Part shown: positions 55,001 through 64,000 of the stretch, piece after piece
Layout of the letters: each line of letters opens with the position of its first letter
Position numbering within the stretch: position 1 is the first letter of the stretch
Assembly (NCBI RefSeq): GCF_039645985.1
Contig: NZ_CP147919.1
Span: 868,001 to 932,000, forward strand
Direction: 5' to 3'
Source: Sulfurimonas sp. HSL3-7
GTDB lineage: Bacteria; Campylobacterota; Campylobacteria; Campylobacterales; Sulfurimonadaceae
Length of the DNA stretch: 64,000 nt
Made by a program: the position numbers and the translations under genes
Notes under the pieces: generated by a model
Databases searched by the model: none
Seen by the model: only the letters and a program-made list of their open reading frames with translations
What the model was told of the DNA's origin: nothing

Positions 55001-55778
55001 GTAGGTAGCCTTTTAGTGCCGAATTCCACCCTTCTGGGCCGGGAAAAGGCGCTTTGATAAGGTGCGGAATATCGCAGGGGATATAGCTGCCGTCAGGATG
55101 CGGTATCAAGATAGGAACATCGACACTCTGCAGCATCGTCAGGTCATTTTCACTGTCGCCTAGAGCGATACTCGTAACGCTTGTGCCGTAGAGATTTTCG
55201 TAATGTTGGATCACTTTGCGGATAGCAGCGGCTTTGTCCTGACCTTTGGTGATAAGGTGATAGAAGCGGCCGCCTTTGACGACGTCAAAGCCGTCTTTTT
55301 CAGCCATCTTTCTGAGTTTTTGAAGATCCTCATCCTTATCAAGGACAAAGGGTTCGCTGAAGTCGCGGCGACTGGCAAGATAGGCTCTATCCGGGGAGAG
55401 TGACGTGCGTTCAGCGATTTCGTCGATCTGCATGTCTGAAAAACCGTACATGGGGATTTCTTCGGCATACTTGACAAAGGCGCGGCGTGTCTGGTCATAG
55501 CGCTTGCCGAGAGGGATTATAAGATGCCCTTCCTCTTTAGGAAGATAGATACCGGCACCGTTTTCGATAATAAAAGGGGCGGTAATGCCGAGCGCTTCTT
55601 GCAGCTGCAGAACCTCACTTTTTGTTTTACTGGTCACGATAATAAGCGGGATATTGTTGTGTTTGAGAAAATCAAGCATGTGGGAAGCCGGTTTAAAACT
55701 GTAGCTGTCATGATCGAGCAGTGTTCCATCAAGGTCGGTAAATACCAGGATATTCTTCGTCGGCTTTTTATTTAACAT
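54990..55778 (-). CDS. Glucosyl-3-phosphoglycerate phosphatase (HAD-IIB, mannosyl-3-phosphoglycerate phosphatase family)
   Basis: The 262-residue HAD phosphatase has motif I DLDGT (D15 and D17), a later TSKTKSEV (motif II Thr/Ser region), a Lys in the C1B cap, and motif III/IV GDSENDLTML. It belongs to the family that dephosphorylates mannosyl- or glucosyl-3-phosphoglycerate; the linked synthase points to the glucosyl form, giving glucosylglycerate. It is the first gene of the nine-gene unit. The ATG has no Shine-Dalgarno and is preceded 6 nt upstream by TATAAT, so the message is probably leaderless. Confidence 0.87.
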   Translation of the reverse strand: MLNKKPTKNILVFTDLDGTLLDHDSYSFKPASHMLDFLKHNNIPLIIVTSKTKSEVLQLQEALGITAPFIIENGAGIYLPKEEGHLIIPLGKRYDQTRRAFVKYAEEIPMYGFSDMQIDEIAERTSLSPDRAYLASRRDFSEPFVLDKDEDLQKLRKMAEKDGFDVVKGGRFYHLITKGQDKAAAIRKVIQHYENLYGTSVTSIALGDSENDLTMLQSVDVPILIPHPDGSYIPCDIPHLIKAPFPGPEGWNSALKGYLHVQ

Positions 55779-55784
55779 GCAAAA

Positions 55785-55790
55785 ATTATA
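55785..55790 (-). promoter_or_regulatory. -10 box of the glucosylglycerate/Entner-Doudoroff unit (leaderless)
   Basis: On the minus strand the sequence is GGCTATAATTTTTGCATG: the -10 ends 6 nt before the ATG. A start of transcription 7 nt after the -10 falls on the A of the start codon. Confidence 0.6.
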
Positions 55791-55989
55791 GCCTTTATTG
55801 ATCGTTTATCAAACTAATTATTGTATATATTTTAAACATACTCTATTAATTATAGTATGGATGGTCTTCATTAAGGCGTGTAAGCGACACAAGTATGGTC
55901 AAGATGCGAATAGTGAGTGATGTCTGGGGGGCAGCCGGTCAGCTGTCAAGAAAGATCACATGCTCTATCGGGGCGCCGGCAGCAATCTG

Positions 55990-57666
55990 TTATGGTAATG
56001 CAGGACTATTGTCGTCTGCAGCCTGTCGGGTGTTTTGCAGGCGCAGTATTTTGCGCAGTGCTTTGGTGAAGTTCTTACTGAGATGCAGATCGTTGACGGC
56101 GATGGTCGTCATCTCTGAAGCGATGGCGCGGTTGGCGGCGATATCGTTGATGAGCGTCATATTGTTCTTGTGTGAATCAGCGATCTGTCTGTAGACGGCC
56201 TCCATCTCCTCCATGGCATGGTTTTCGTTTTTCCTCGCCTTTTCGAAGGCCTTTACACTGCTGAGGACCTGGTAGCGCAGGTTGCGTAAAAAACTCTGTT
56301 CCTGAGTGCTCTGAGCATTGTAGAGCCTGTCGATGTCGTAGAGCATGTCTTTGATCGCCTTGGCGGCAGAGGCTAGATGCGTCGTATGCTCGGCAAGCGA
56401 TGCGATCTGCTCCTGAAAACCTGCGGCAGCGTTTTTGAGCGAAAGCTGTGTGATGTAACGAAAGATCTCGCCTTCCAGACGGCGGATATTGTCATAAAGC
56501 TTGCCGTATGTAAGACCGAGATTTTCCTGGTAGAGGTCCAGAAGTTTTTTCCGTGAAACATTCTCTTCCAGGACTTTCGGCGGTGGGATGTTGATCGCCA
56601 GAAGTGCGAACTCTTCGACTTTTTTTTCAAGGCGCATCACTTCTGTACGCAAGGCGTCAAGTGCGACATCGGGGATGTCAAGCGGCACATTGTGAATGTA
56701 TCTGGTGACGTAGTGCGGCTCTTTTATGAAAAAACGGTGCAGCCAAAGCGAAAGCGGTGCAATAAAGGGAAACCAGAGTGTGACACCGAGAATATTGAAG
56801 ATGGTATGGAACAGTGCGATCTGGATCACAGAATCAGCGGCCGGAATGATATGCAGGGTCAGCCAGACCAGCGGCGTCAGTGCGGCCAGTGCGACAATCC
56901 CTGTCGAGAAGTTGAAAAAGAGATGGGCCAGTGCCGTCCGTTTTTTATCGGATGTCCCCCCGAATGATCCCAGTATTACGGTCGCGGTGGTCCCTATATT
57001 GGCGCCGATCACAAAGGCTGCCGCCGCTTCGAACCCGATCAGCTGTGCGAATAGGGCACTCTGAATGATCGCAATGGAAGCTGAGCTGGACTGGATGACC
57101 GCCGTGATAGTGAAACCGATCAAGGTATACCAGTAGACATTGTCAAGACGGTAGGCACTGATGTCAAAGTTTTCTGCGAAGGTGGAAAAACTCTCTTTCA
57201 TCCCTTCCAGTCCGAGAAAGATGAGCCCGAAGCCGACCATCCCGCCGAAATGGCTTTTCCAGGGGCTCTCGCTGTCGGCCATGACACCGCCGAGACCGCC
57301 GATACCGATCATGACGTAGGCAATGATCTTGATGTCCATCTTAAAGCCGACAAGACCGACGATCCAGGCTGTCACGGTCGTACCGATGTTGGAGCCGAAG
57401 ATCATTGCTATGGCACTCTCGAGGTTGATCAGTTGCGCACCGACAAGGGAGAGCGCCATCAGAGAGACAATTGAAGAGCTCTGAAACAGAGCCGTCGCAG
57501 AGAGACCGGTCAGCAGGCTTTTGAAGGTGGTGCTCGTCGTCTTGTGAACCCAATGTTTGAAGGCCCGTCCGGCGGAGGCTTTGATCTGTGATTCAAGATA
57601 GAGCATACCGAACAGAAAAAGACCGAGCCCGGCAAAAGCTTCGATCCAAAGCGAGAGATACTGCAT
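55990..57666 (-). CDS. Na/Pi cotransporter-family protein with PhoU-like domain
   Basis: The 558-residue inner-membrane protein has two inverted transport repeats, each with the hallmark QSSS motif (FQSSSIVSL near 60 and IQSSSASIAI near 190), and eight or nine helices up to about residue 330, followed by a long helical C-terminal region (about 345-550) of PhoU-like type. This is the NptA/YjbB layout. It may export or import phosphate with sodium. ATG at 57666 is preferred, with AGGA 8 nt upstream. The gene stands alone; about 200 nt after its stop lies the glucosylglycerate unit's promoter. Confidence 0.9.
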   Translation of the reverse strand: MQYLSLWIEAFAGLGLFLFGMLYLESQIKASAGRAFKHWVHKTTSTTFKSLLTGLSATALFQSSSIVSLMALSLVGAQLINLESAIAMIFGSNIGTTVTAWIVGLVGFKMDIKIIAYVMIGIGGLGGVMADSESPWKSHFGGMVGFGLIFLGLEGMKESFSTFAENFDISAYRLDNVYWYTLIGFTITAVIQSSSASIAIIQSALFAQLIGFEAAAAFVIGANIGTTATVILGSFGGTSDKKRTALAHLFFNFSTGIVALAALTPLVWLTLHIIPAADSVIQIALFHTIFNILGVTLWFPFIAPLSLWLHRFFIKEPHYVTRYIHNVPLDIPDVALDALRTEVMRLEKKVEEFALLAINIPPPKVLEENVSRKKLLDLYQENLGLTYGKLYDNIRRLEGEIFRYITQLSLKNAAAGFQEQIASLAEHTTHLASAAKAIKDMLYDIDRLYNAQSTQEQSFLRNLRYQVLSSVKAFEKARKNENHAMEEMEAVYRQIADSHKNNMTLINDIAANRAIASEMTTIAVNDLHLSKNFTKALRKILRLQNTRQAADDNSPALP

Positions 57667-57833
57667 CTCATGGTTCCTTTTACGCAAAAACATGCCGGGA
57701 GAGCATGGTGCGAAAATAGTTTATCATTGTAATCTTCTTGCTTATTGTAGCGCAAATAGAAAGGCGCGATCTGCCTGACTGATTTTGATAGACAAACGTT
57801 GCAAGAGGGGGATGTTTTTTTGGTGTTCTATTG

Positions 57834-57958
57834 TTAAAATGGCACATAAAGAATGCTGAAGGCTAACTTCCCAGCGTACAGGAAACCGGACAATCGTAAG
57901 ACCCCGATCGTCGGCGGAGGAACGGCCGACGAAAAGATGCGGGCGTAGCTTTACCCTT
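57834..57958 (+). other. Structured intergenic stretch, possible small RNA
   Basis: The gap between the TolA-like gene and the Na/Pi transporter gene (57667-57959) holds a TTAAAAT -10-like box (57834-57840) on the plus strand. Downstream is a G+C-rich stretch with a perfect hairpin CGTCGGC-(GGAGGAACG)-GCCGACG at 57909-57931 whose loop contains two GGA triplets. It ends near GGGCGTAGCTTTACCC. I could not match it to 4.5S, 6S, tmRNA, RNase P or riboswitch consensus. It could also be the trailer of the TolA-like gene on the minus strand. Confidence 0.3.
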
Positions 57959-57959
57959 A

Positions 57960-59015
57960 TTAACGTTTTAGATCGTAGGCGATACGGTTGCGCTGATCAC
58001 GGAGAACAAGACGATGGTTACTGAGGATTTCTATTTTATAGATTCGGTGGATATCGGTCTTGCGCGAGTGCGCATTGCGTTGTACTTTTTTAATACTCAG
58101 CATAAAGATATTCTTATTACTTTTCCATGTTCCTAAAAGAGTTAACGTGCCGTCATCTTCTACCTCTTCAAGGTTAAAACTTGCGTCTTGATTGATTGCA
58201 AACGTAGTGACCTTCGTACTGTTTAACTGTTTCCATGTACCGATAAGTTTTTTGTCAGAAATAATAGCCGGTTCTTCTGTCATCTTTTCCGCAGATGGTG
58301 CAGCGGCAGCAGCAGCCGGTGCTGCAACAACGGTTGGAACAACAACTTTGGGTGCTGTTTTTACGGACGGCTTAGGTGCCGGCTTGGCAGCTGCCGTTTT
58401 CTGGGCAGCTGCTTTTTTTTCAGCGGCGGCTTGTTTACGCTTTTGCTCCGCTGCGGCCTTTCTCTCTTTCTCTTTTTGGGCAGCCAAGGCCTTTTTTCTC
58501 TTTTCCTCTTCCGCTGCCTTTTTAGCGGCTAGAGCATCTGCCCGAGCTTTTTTCTCAGCTGCTTTTTTCTCAGCTGCTTTTTGCTTGGCCAGCGCATCGG
58601 CTTTCGCCTTCTCCTCAGCTGCTTTTTGTGCCGCGACAGCGTCAGCTTTAGCTTTTTGCTGGGCCCTCTGTTTTGCCAGGGTATCGGATTTCGCCTTCTC
58701 CTCAGCCGCTTTCTGTGCAGCGGCAGCATCAGCTTTGGCTTTTTTCTGGGCTGCAATAACGTCGGCTTTCGCCTTCTCTTTGGCCAATCGGATACGCTCA
58801 TCTTCCGCTTCAAGATAGATATATATCTTCTCTTGCAGCACATCATCTCTGTCGATACTTTCATGCCCGCCGTCGGCAATGGCTTTTACCGCTGCCGTGT
58901 CATGATTTTTAATCGCTTTTAATAGGGCACTCTTGAGTTTGACATCATCAACAGCAAAGGCCATTTGGTTAAAGAACAGGGCATTTAAAAATAGCAATAG
59001 AAAGGAAATACGCAA
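57960..59015 (-). CDS. TolA-like exported protein with Ala/Lys coiled coil and C-terminal beta domain
   Basis: The 351-residue protein has a signal peptide (about 1-21, ending AFA), a short helical domain (about 22-70), a very long Ala/Lys/Glu-rich helix (about 75-215) made of near-repeats of AAEEKAKADALAKQKA type, a Pro/Val/Ala hinge (about 215-245) and a C-terminal beta-rich domain (about 250-351: IGTWKQLNSTK, LLGTWKSNKNIFML) that looks like a small lipocalin-type barrel. The design is a periplasm-spanning spacer like TolA, but no tol genes are near. The coding bias makes a long false frame on the other strand. Confidence 0.8.
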   Translation of the reverse strand: MRISFLLLFLNALFFNQMAFAVDDVKLKSALLKAIKNHDTAAVKAIADGGHESIDRDDVLQEKIYIYLEAEDERIRLAKEKAKADVIAAQKKAKADAAAAQKAAEEKAKSDTLAKQRAQQKAKADAVAAQKAAEEKAKADALAKQKAAEKKAAEKKARADALAAKKAAEEEKRKKALAAQKEKERKAAAEQKRKQAAAEKKAAAQKTAAAKPAPKPSVKTAPKVVVPTVVAAPAAAAAAPSAEKMTEEPAIISDKKLIGTWKQLNSTKVTTFAINQDASFNLEEVEDDGTLTLLGTWKSNKNIFMLSIKKVQRNAHSRKTDIHRIYKIEILSNHRLVLRDQRNRIAYDLKR

Positions 59016-59117
59016 AACAGACTCTCTTTAAACTTATATCGAAGAACGATAATCAGGAATTTTTGAAAATTGTACCTCACTTTTTACTCTTTTCAAAATG
59101 AAGCACGTTCTAAAGGC

Positions 59118-59383
59118 CTATTCTAACATAATAGTTTCGATAAGAGACTGTCGATTATTAGATAATCCTATAAAAGAGAGGGGCCTTATGCGGTGCGGTC
59201 TGTCATGGATGATCAATTCATAGGCAACAAGTTGATTTCGTCCTACTGCATCAGGATCAGTAAAAAGTTCCGTCGCGATGCTTTGCAGCGCGCAGAGGTG
59301 CTTTCAGAATTGCTATCTACATTATAACGTTCAGCGTCTGCCGTTGCAGTGTCAAGTACCGCAGTGCTTTCGCTCTCTTTCAT
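59118..59383 (-). pseudogene. Frameshifted small gene upstream of pyrH
   Basis: On the minus strand, ATG at 59383 opens a Glu/Asp/Thr/Ser-rich frame (MKESESTAVLDTATADAERY and on). About 27 codons in, a second frame takes over, open from 59303 to TAG at 59118, with convincing protein-like sequence (LQSIATELFTDPDAVGRNQL, then VAYELIIHDRPHRIRPLSFI, ending SLIETIMLE). A one-base deletion near 59305 would join them into about 88 residues. The second frame has no own start in its first half. No family is recognised. It may be a true pseudogene, a sequencing error or a frameshift-controlled gene. The rest of the 59016-59469 gap holds only the pyrH promoter. Confidence 0.45.
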
Positions 59384-59427
59384 CGGTTTTAGTACAGAAT
59401 CAAAGCGATCTTAAAGCAACATTTAAG

Positions 59428-59433
59428 TATAAT
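59428..59433 (+). promoter_or_regulatory. -10 box of pyrH-rpoZ
   Basis: TATAAT (AAGTATAATCC) lies 36 nt upstream of the pyrH ATG. Confidence 0.55.
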
Positions 59434-59448
59434 CCACTGATTTTTTAA

Positions 59449-60180
<732 letters not shown>

Positions 60181-60189
60181 GGAAATATA

Positions 60190-60405
60190 ATGAGAACAGA
60201 AGAATTGACAGCAAAAGCACTTCAAACGGCTAATATCGACCCATACCAACTTGCAATCGCGGTTGCAAAACGTTCAGAACAACTGCTAAACGGTGCGAAA
60301 AGCAAACTTAATGTAGACCTTAAAACAATGAAGGCAGCTGACCTTGCTCTTATGGAGATCTCCGAAGGTGTTGTCTCTATCAAAGGTTTTGTCGACAACG
60401 ACTGA
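60190..60405 (+). CDS. rpoZ: RNA polymerase omega subunit
   Basis: The 71-residue protein has the omega-type helix (ANIDPYQLAIAVAKRSEQL) and the later LTALMEISEG-like stretch reading LALMEISEGVV. It lies 9 nt after pyrH and directly before spoT, the classical companion of rpoZ. A hairpin after the stop would separate this transcript from spoT, which has its own -10. Confidence 0.92.
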   Translation: MRTEELTAKALQTANIDPYQLAIAVAKRSEQLLNGAKSKLNVDLKTMKAADLALMEISEGVVSIKGFVDND

Positions 60406-60409
60406 CCTG

Positions 60410-60443
60410 ATGAGGTTTCGCACCTCATTGTAAGACTTTTTTA
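60410..60443 (+). terminator. Rho-independent terminator of pyrH-rpoZ
   Basis: Stem ATGAGGT-TTCGC-ACCTCAT (60410-60428) is followed after 8 nt by CTTTTTT. Confidence 0.6.
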
Positions 60444-60517
60444 CGCTTTCCCGCTACTTTTCAAATGTAACATTCAATTGTCATCTTCTGCAAAAAAATT
60501 ATTTAATGTACCCCTGC

Positions 60518-60523
60518 TATAAT
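60518..60523 (+). promoter_or_regulatory. Extended -10 box of spoT-tyrS
   Basis: TGCTATAAT lies 28 nt upstream of the spoT ATG. Confidence 0.6.
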
Positions 60524-60550
60524 TCAAATGATTAACACATAAGGATTCGA

Positions 60551-62704
60551 ATGGATCAAGTCGATATTGCCGCCATTCAAGGTGTCTCTACGGTAGATGG
60601 TGCTTACGCGTTACTGTCAGAAGCGATTACAATTAACTCGAATATCAGTGACGCCCTGGCCTTTGCAACAAGTGCCCATGTTGAACAGTTTAGAAAAAGC
60701 GGTGAACCCTACATCATCCATCCGATGTTGGTTGCGTCTATTGTCGCCAAGATAACGGAAGATGAGGCGATGGTCATGGCGGCGCTTTTGCATGATGTGG
60801 TTGAAGATACATCGGTATCCATTGAAGAGGTCAAAGTGCGTTATGGTGATGATGTGGCGCATCTGGTCGGCGGGTTGACGAAGATCGATTCAATCCGCGA
60901 CGCCAATCTTGTCAGCTCGTCATCCGACGAACGACTGATCGTCTCGGCACTCTCTTTCCGCAAGATGTTGTTGGCTTCTATCGAAGATGTCCGTGTTCTG
61001 GTGGTAAAACTTTGTGACCGCCTGCACAATATGTTGACGCTTGATGCACTGCCTGTCCATAAACAGGAACGCATTGCCGAAGAGACCCTGGTTGTTTACG
61101 CTCCGGTCGCGCATCGTCTTGGTATCTCTTTCGTAAAAAACCTTTTAGAAGATCTGAGCTTCAAATATGTCTTTCCTCACGAAGAACAGAGAATTGCCGA
61201 CTACCTGGATGAGAACTATCATGCGATTGAGCTGAAACTCAATGCCTTTCAGCAGGCCATAACAAAGCTTATTTTGCAAAACGGTTTTATGCACGAAGAT
61301 TTTGAGATCACGAGCAGGGTGAAACACCACTATTCGATCTACCTGAAGATGCAGCGAAAGGGGATCGGAATCGATGAGATACTGGACCTTTTGGCGGTAC
61401 GGATCCTGGTGAAAAGACCGGTCGATTGTTATAAGATACTGGGCCTCGTCCATCTGAATTTTCAGCCGCTCTCATCACGCTTTAAAGATTATATTGCGAT
61501 AGCCAAAGAGAACGGCTACCAGACCATTCATACCAGTATATTTCATGAAAGCTCGATATTGGAAGTGCAGATCAGGACCTTCGAGATGCACCATACCGCC
61601 GAGCTTGGCGTTGCGGCGCACTGGAAATATAAAAGCGGGGGCAACTCTATCAACCTGGATTGGCTTAACAATCTGCAGTATCAAAACGAGTCGGTCGAAG
61701 ATTTTTACGAATTGATAAAAAACGACCTTTACAGTGAAGACCTTACCGTCTTTTCGCCAAAAGGAAAACCCTACACACTGCCTCGCGGTGCGGTCGCACT
61801 GGATTTCGCTTATGCGGTGCATTCGGAGATCGGCGACAGTGCGGAGTACTGTCTGATCAACAAAGAGCGAGCTTCACTGCTCAGCGAACTGCATAACGGC
61901 GATATCGTAGGTATTCAGACAGCGCAGGAGAAGATCACGCGATGTTCCTGGCTTGATGCGGTCAAGACATCCCGGGCAAAGAGCAATATCCGTGCCAACT
62001 GCAACCAGCGCATCCGCAGCATCGACAACAGAAGCGGTTTGTTGATACTGGTCGGGATATTGGGATTGAAGGTATCGCGTATAGAAGAGTGGTGCCACGA
62101 GAACAACACGATCGACAACCGCGTCCGGCTGGCACATGATATCGATTATCTTAAAGAGGTCGTTAACAGTTATGTACATGATATTCGTGCGGCAGGACGT
62201 TTTACCCGTTTTCTGGCTTCACACCGCTTTAAACTTAAAAAGTACAACTTCGGCTCACTCGAGATATTCTCAAACCAGAGTGTCTCGGATGTTGTCTTTG
62301 ACTACTGCTGTCATCCGAAAACAGGTGATGAGATCGTTGCCTTCAATCAAGACGGCAAGGCCCATGTTCACCACAAGATGTGCAAACATGCCGCGAAGAT
62401 GATGGAGGACGAGGTGCCGATGTTGTTTGTCCGTTGGCGGAAAGAACGTATCTTTAAATACAACATGATCGTCAGCATGCAGAATGCCAAAGGTGCATTG
62501 GCCGGTTTCTTGACCTATCTTGTCAAATTGAACATAGATATCAACAGTATTGAACTGGGAAAAGAGAAAGGGGAACATATCCAGTACTGTGAACTGGAAT
62601 TTCAGTCTCCAGAAGGCGATCTTAACCGTCTGCGCGGTAAAATAGAGCAAAAAATTAAAGTCATACAGTTTTTTCGCACCGACGATGCGTATCGAAGTAA
62701 ATAG
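60551..62704 (+). CDS. spoT: RelA/SpoT homologue, bifunctional (p)ppGpp synthetase/hydrolase
   Basis: The 717-residue stringent-response enzyme keeps both activities by sequence: the HD hydrolase ([11 protein letters not shown] near 80, and [10 protein letters not shown]), then the synthetase domain ([28 protein letters not shown]), TGS domain ([22 protein letters not shown]), a helical and zinc-finger-like part (KCKHAAKMM-type stretch reads MCKHAAKMM) and a C-terminal ACT domain. Campylobacterota usually carry this single long RSH enzyme. It is followed 11 nt later by tyrS. Confidence 0.95.
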   Translation: MDQVDIAAIQGVSTVDGAYALLSEAITINSNISDALAFATSAHVEQFRKSGEPYIIHPMLVASIVAKITEDEAMVMAALLHDVVEDTSVSIEEVKVRYGDDVAHLVGGLTKIDSIRDANLVSSSSDERLIVSALSFRKMLLASIEDVRVLVVKLCDRLHNMLTLDALPVHKQERIAEETLVVYAPVAHRLGISFVKNLLEDLSFKYVFPHEEQRIADYLDENYHAIELKLNAFQQAITKLILQNGFMHEDFEITSRVKHHYSIYLKMQRKGIGIDEILDLLAVRILVKRPVDCYKILGLVHLNFQPLSSRFKDYIAIAKENGYQTIHTSIFHESSILEVQIRTFEMHHTAELGVAAHWKYKSGGNSINLDWLNNLQYQNESVEDFYELIKNDLYSEDLTVFSPKGKPYTLPRGAVALDFAYAVHSEIGDSAEYCLINKERASLLSELHNGDIVGIQTAQEKITRCSWLDAVKTSRAKSNIRANCNQRIRSIDNRSGLLILVGILGLKVSRIEEWCHENNTIDNRVRLAHDIDYLKEVVNSYVHDIRAAGRFTRFLASHRFKLKKYNFGSLEIFSNQSVSDVVFDYCCHPKTGDEIVAFNQDGKAHVHHKMCKHAAKMMEDEVPMLFVRWRKERIFKYNMIVSMQNAKGALAGFLTYLVKLNIDINSIELGKEKGEHIQYCELEFQSPEGDLNRLRGKIEQKIKVIQFFRTDDAYRSK

Positions 62705-62715
62705 ATAGGATAGAA

Positions 62716-63915
62716 ATGATTCAAGAAGCACTCCAGGAGATCCAAAGAGGCACGGCTGAGATAATAGACAATGAGCGTATTGAAAAGCTCTTGAAAGGCT
62801 ATTTAGAAGAGGGCAAAACATACACCGTAAAAGCCGGTTTTGATCCTACCGCGCCCGATCTTCACCTTGGCCACACCGTACTGCTGCACAAGCTGGCTAC
62901 ATTTCAAAAGTTTGGTGCGAAAGTTCAGTTTCTGATCGGCGATTTTACGGCACAGATCGGTGACCCTACCGGTAAAAGCGAGACGCGTAAAAAACTGTTG
63001 CCGGCGGATATCGCAAAGAATGCCGAATCGTATAAAGAGCAGGTCTTCAAGATACTTGATCCGGAAAAGACGGAAGTGGTATTCAACTCCGAGTGGATCA
63101 ACCCTTTAGGTGCGAGCGGTATGTTGGAACTGACGACCACGTTCAATGTTGCCCGTATGCTCGAACGTGATGATTTTGAAAAGCGCTATAAAGGCGGTGT
63201 CTCTATCTCGATCAGTGAATTCATCTATCCGCTTTTGCAAGGGTATGACAGCGTGCATCTGAAAAGCGATATCGAGATCGGGGGTACCGACCAGAAGTTC
63301 AATCTTTTGATGGGCCGCCATCTGCAGCGAAGCTATGAGATCGGAAAAGAGCAGGCCGTTTTGATGATGCCGATTCTTGAAGGTCTCGACGGTGTTCAAA
63401 AGATGAGCAAGAGCCTCGGCAACTATATCGGTGTCGAAGATGAGCCTAACGATATGTTCGGCAAGATACTGAGTATCTCCGATGCGCTTATGTGGCGCTA
63501 CTATGAGCTCTTGAGCGACAAAACACTCAAAGAGATCGAAGCGATCAAAGCGGGTGTTGAAGACGGCTCCCTGCATCCTAAAAAGGTCAAAGAGGACCTT
63601 GCCCAGGAGATCACCGCACGTTTTCACTCTGATGAGGCGGCGCAAGCTGCCAAAGCCGAGTTTGACAAGGTACATGCAAAAAGCCAGATCCCGACCGATC
63701 TCGAAGAGTTTGCGTTCGAAGGACCGATCTGGATCGCCAAGGTTTTGCACGAGTGTAAAATGGAGCCGTCAACGTCGCAAGCACGACGTGACATTAAGCA
63801 AGGTGCTGTTAAAATAGACCAACAAAAAGTATCGGATGAGCAGTTACAACTTGAGAGTGGCGAGTATGTCCTGCAAGTAGGGAAACGCAAGTTTGCACGA
63901 GTAAAGGTGAGATGA
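62716..63915 (+). CDS. tyrS: Tyrosyl-tRNA synthetase
   Basis: The 399-residue class I synthetase has the HIGH-type motif HLGH (50-53), the tyrosine-binding GGTDQKFN, the KMSKS motif in full ([10 protein letters not shown]) and a C-terminal S4 RNA-binding domain (about 340-399). This is the bacterial TyrS form with HLGH and long linker. The stop overlaps the next start (ATGATG). Confidence 0.96.
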   Translation: MIQEALQEIQRGTAEIIDNERIEKLLKGYLEEGKTYTVKAGFDPTAPDLHLGHTVLLHKLATFQKFGAKVQFLIGDFTAQIGDPTGKSETRKKLLPADIAKNAESYKEQVFKILDPEKTEVVFNSEWINPLGASGMLELTTTFNVARMLERDDFEKRYKGGVSISISEFIYPLLQGYDSVHLKSDIEIGGTDQKFNLLMGRHLQRSYEIGKEQAVLMMPILEGLDGVQKMSKSLGNYIGVEDEPNDMFGKILSISDALMWRYYELLSDKTLKEIEAIKAGVEDGSLHPKKVKEDLAQEITARFHSDEAAQAAKAEFDKVHAKSQIPTDLEEFAFEGPIWIAKVLHECKMEPSTSQARRDIKQGAVKIDQQKVSDEQLQLESGEYVLQVGKRKFARVKVR

Positions 63916-64000
63916 TGGCATTAGCACCATTGAAAATTGGAAAGTATATTATTGAGAAACCTATTGTACAAGGCGGTATGGGTGTCGGTATCAGTTGGGA
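63912..64000 (+). CDS. Nitronate monooxygenase-like flavoprotein, N-terminal end (partial)
   Basis: The frame runs off the right window edge; about 29 residues are visible. [20 protein letters not shown] followed by GMGVGIS matches the N-terminus of nitronate monooxygenase/FabK-like TIM-barrel flavoproteins, where PIVQGGMG begins the first strand and loop. The ATG at 63912 overlaps the tyrS stop; ATG at 63915 is an equal alternative. Confidence 0.7.
   Translation, partial: MMALAPLKIGKYIIEKPIVQGGMGVGISW

Noticed and set aside
57840-57958. Cyclic di-GMP (GEMM-I) or other riboswitch upstream of the Na/Pi transporter
   Set aside because: Read on the minus strand there is a GTAAAGCTACGCCC stretch slightly like the GEMM core, but the first GAAA-tetraloop stem and the rest of the consensus are missing.
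58192-58818. 208-codon Ala/Phe-rich plus-strand frame
   Set aside because: It is the antisense shadow of the Ala/Lys repeat in the TolA-like gene.

Overview
The window comes from a free-living, autotrophic member of the Campylobacterota (formerly Epsilonproteobacteria), of the Sulfurimonas/Sulfuricurvum/Sulfurovum type. This rests on four things seen here: both ATP citrate lyase subunits of the reductive TCA cycle (aclB-aclA); the futalosine-pathway radical SAM enzyme MqnE; an overlapping csd1-like/ccmA cell-shape pair of the kind known from Helicobacter; and the gene order pyrH-rpoZ-spoT-tyrS. Many promoters show only a TATAAT -10 box, often as TGCTATAAT, without a clear -35. No prophage, CRISPR array or intact insertion sequence was seen.

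Layout. 0-4.9 kb: the Bat (aerotolerance-type) operon, ending in batA, batB, batC and batD. 4.9-6.2 kb: M23 peptidase and bactofilin. 6.3-10.7 kb (minus): glmS and glnD, with a possible 44-residue ORF overlapping the end of glmS. 10.9-18.2 kb: mqnE, a GT2 glycosyltransferase, a periplasmic haem-sensor diguanylate cyclase, a six-hairpin-type protein, pabA/trpG and a membrane glycosyltransferase-like protein. 18.3-21.5 kb: aclBA. 21.6-23.5 kb: two paralogous pseudopilin-like genes around a gene remnant. 23.5-29.6 kb: a complete rRNA operon (16S, tRNA-Ile, tRNA-Ala, 23S, 5S) with long processing stems, followed by about 174-bp repeat modules carrying terminator hairpins. 29.6-34 kb: a DUF3373 outer-membrane protein, a GGDEF-EAL protein and ung. 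34-44 kb: a nuclease-family protein, an M3 oligopeptidase, a YceI-like protein, a cytoplasmic trypsin-like protease with its partner, and a patch of small poorly known genes. 44.3-45.2 kb: a nitrilase.

45.3-55.8 kb (minus) is the most notable block: nine tightly packed, partly overlapping genes. They encode a glucosyl-3-phosphoglycerate phosphatase, MOFRL glycerate kinase, glucosyl-3-phosphoglycerate synthase, GH13 sucrose/glucosylglycerate phosphorylase, GalU, Zwf, Pgl, Edd and Eda. Read together they would make the compatible solute glucosylglycerate from UDP-glucose and 3-phosphoglycerate, break it down by phosphorolysis, return glycerate to lower glycolysis, and send glucose phosphate through the Entner-Doudoroff pathway. 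Its promoter -10 lies 6 nt before the first ATG, so the message is probably leaderless.

56-64 kb: a Na/Pi cotransporter-family protein, a TolA-like Ala/Lys-rich envelope protein, a probable frameshifted small gene, then pyrH-rpoZ and spoT-tyrS, and the start of a nitronate monooxygenase-like gene cut by the window edge. All functions are assigned by reading the translated sequences and recalling family motifs; no database search was run.
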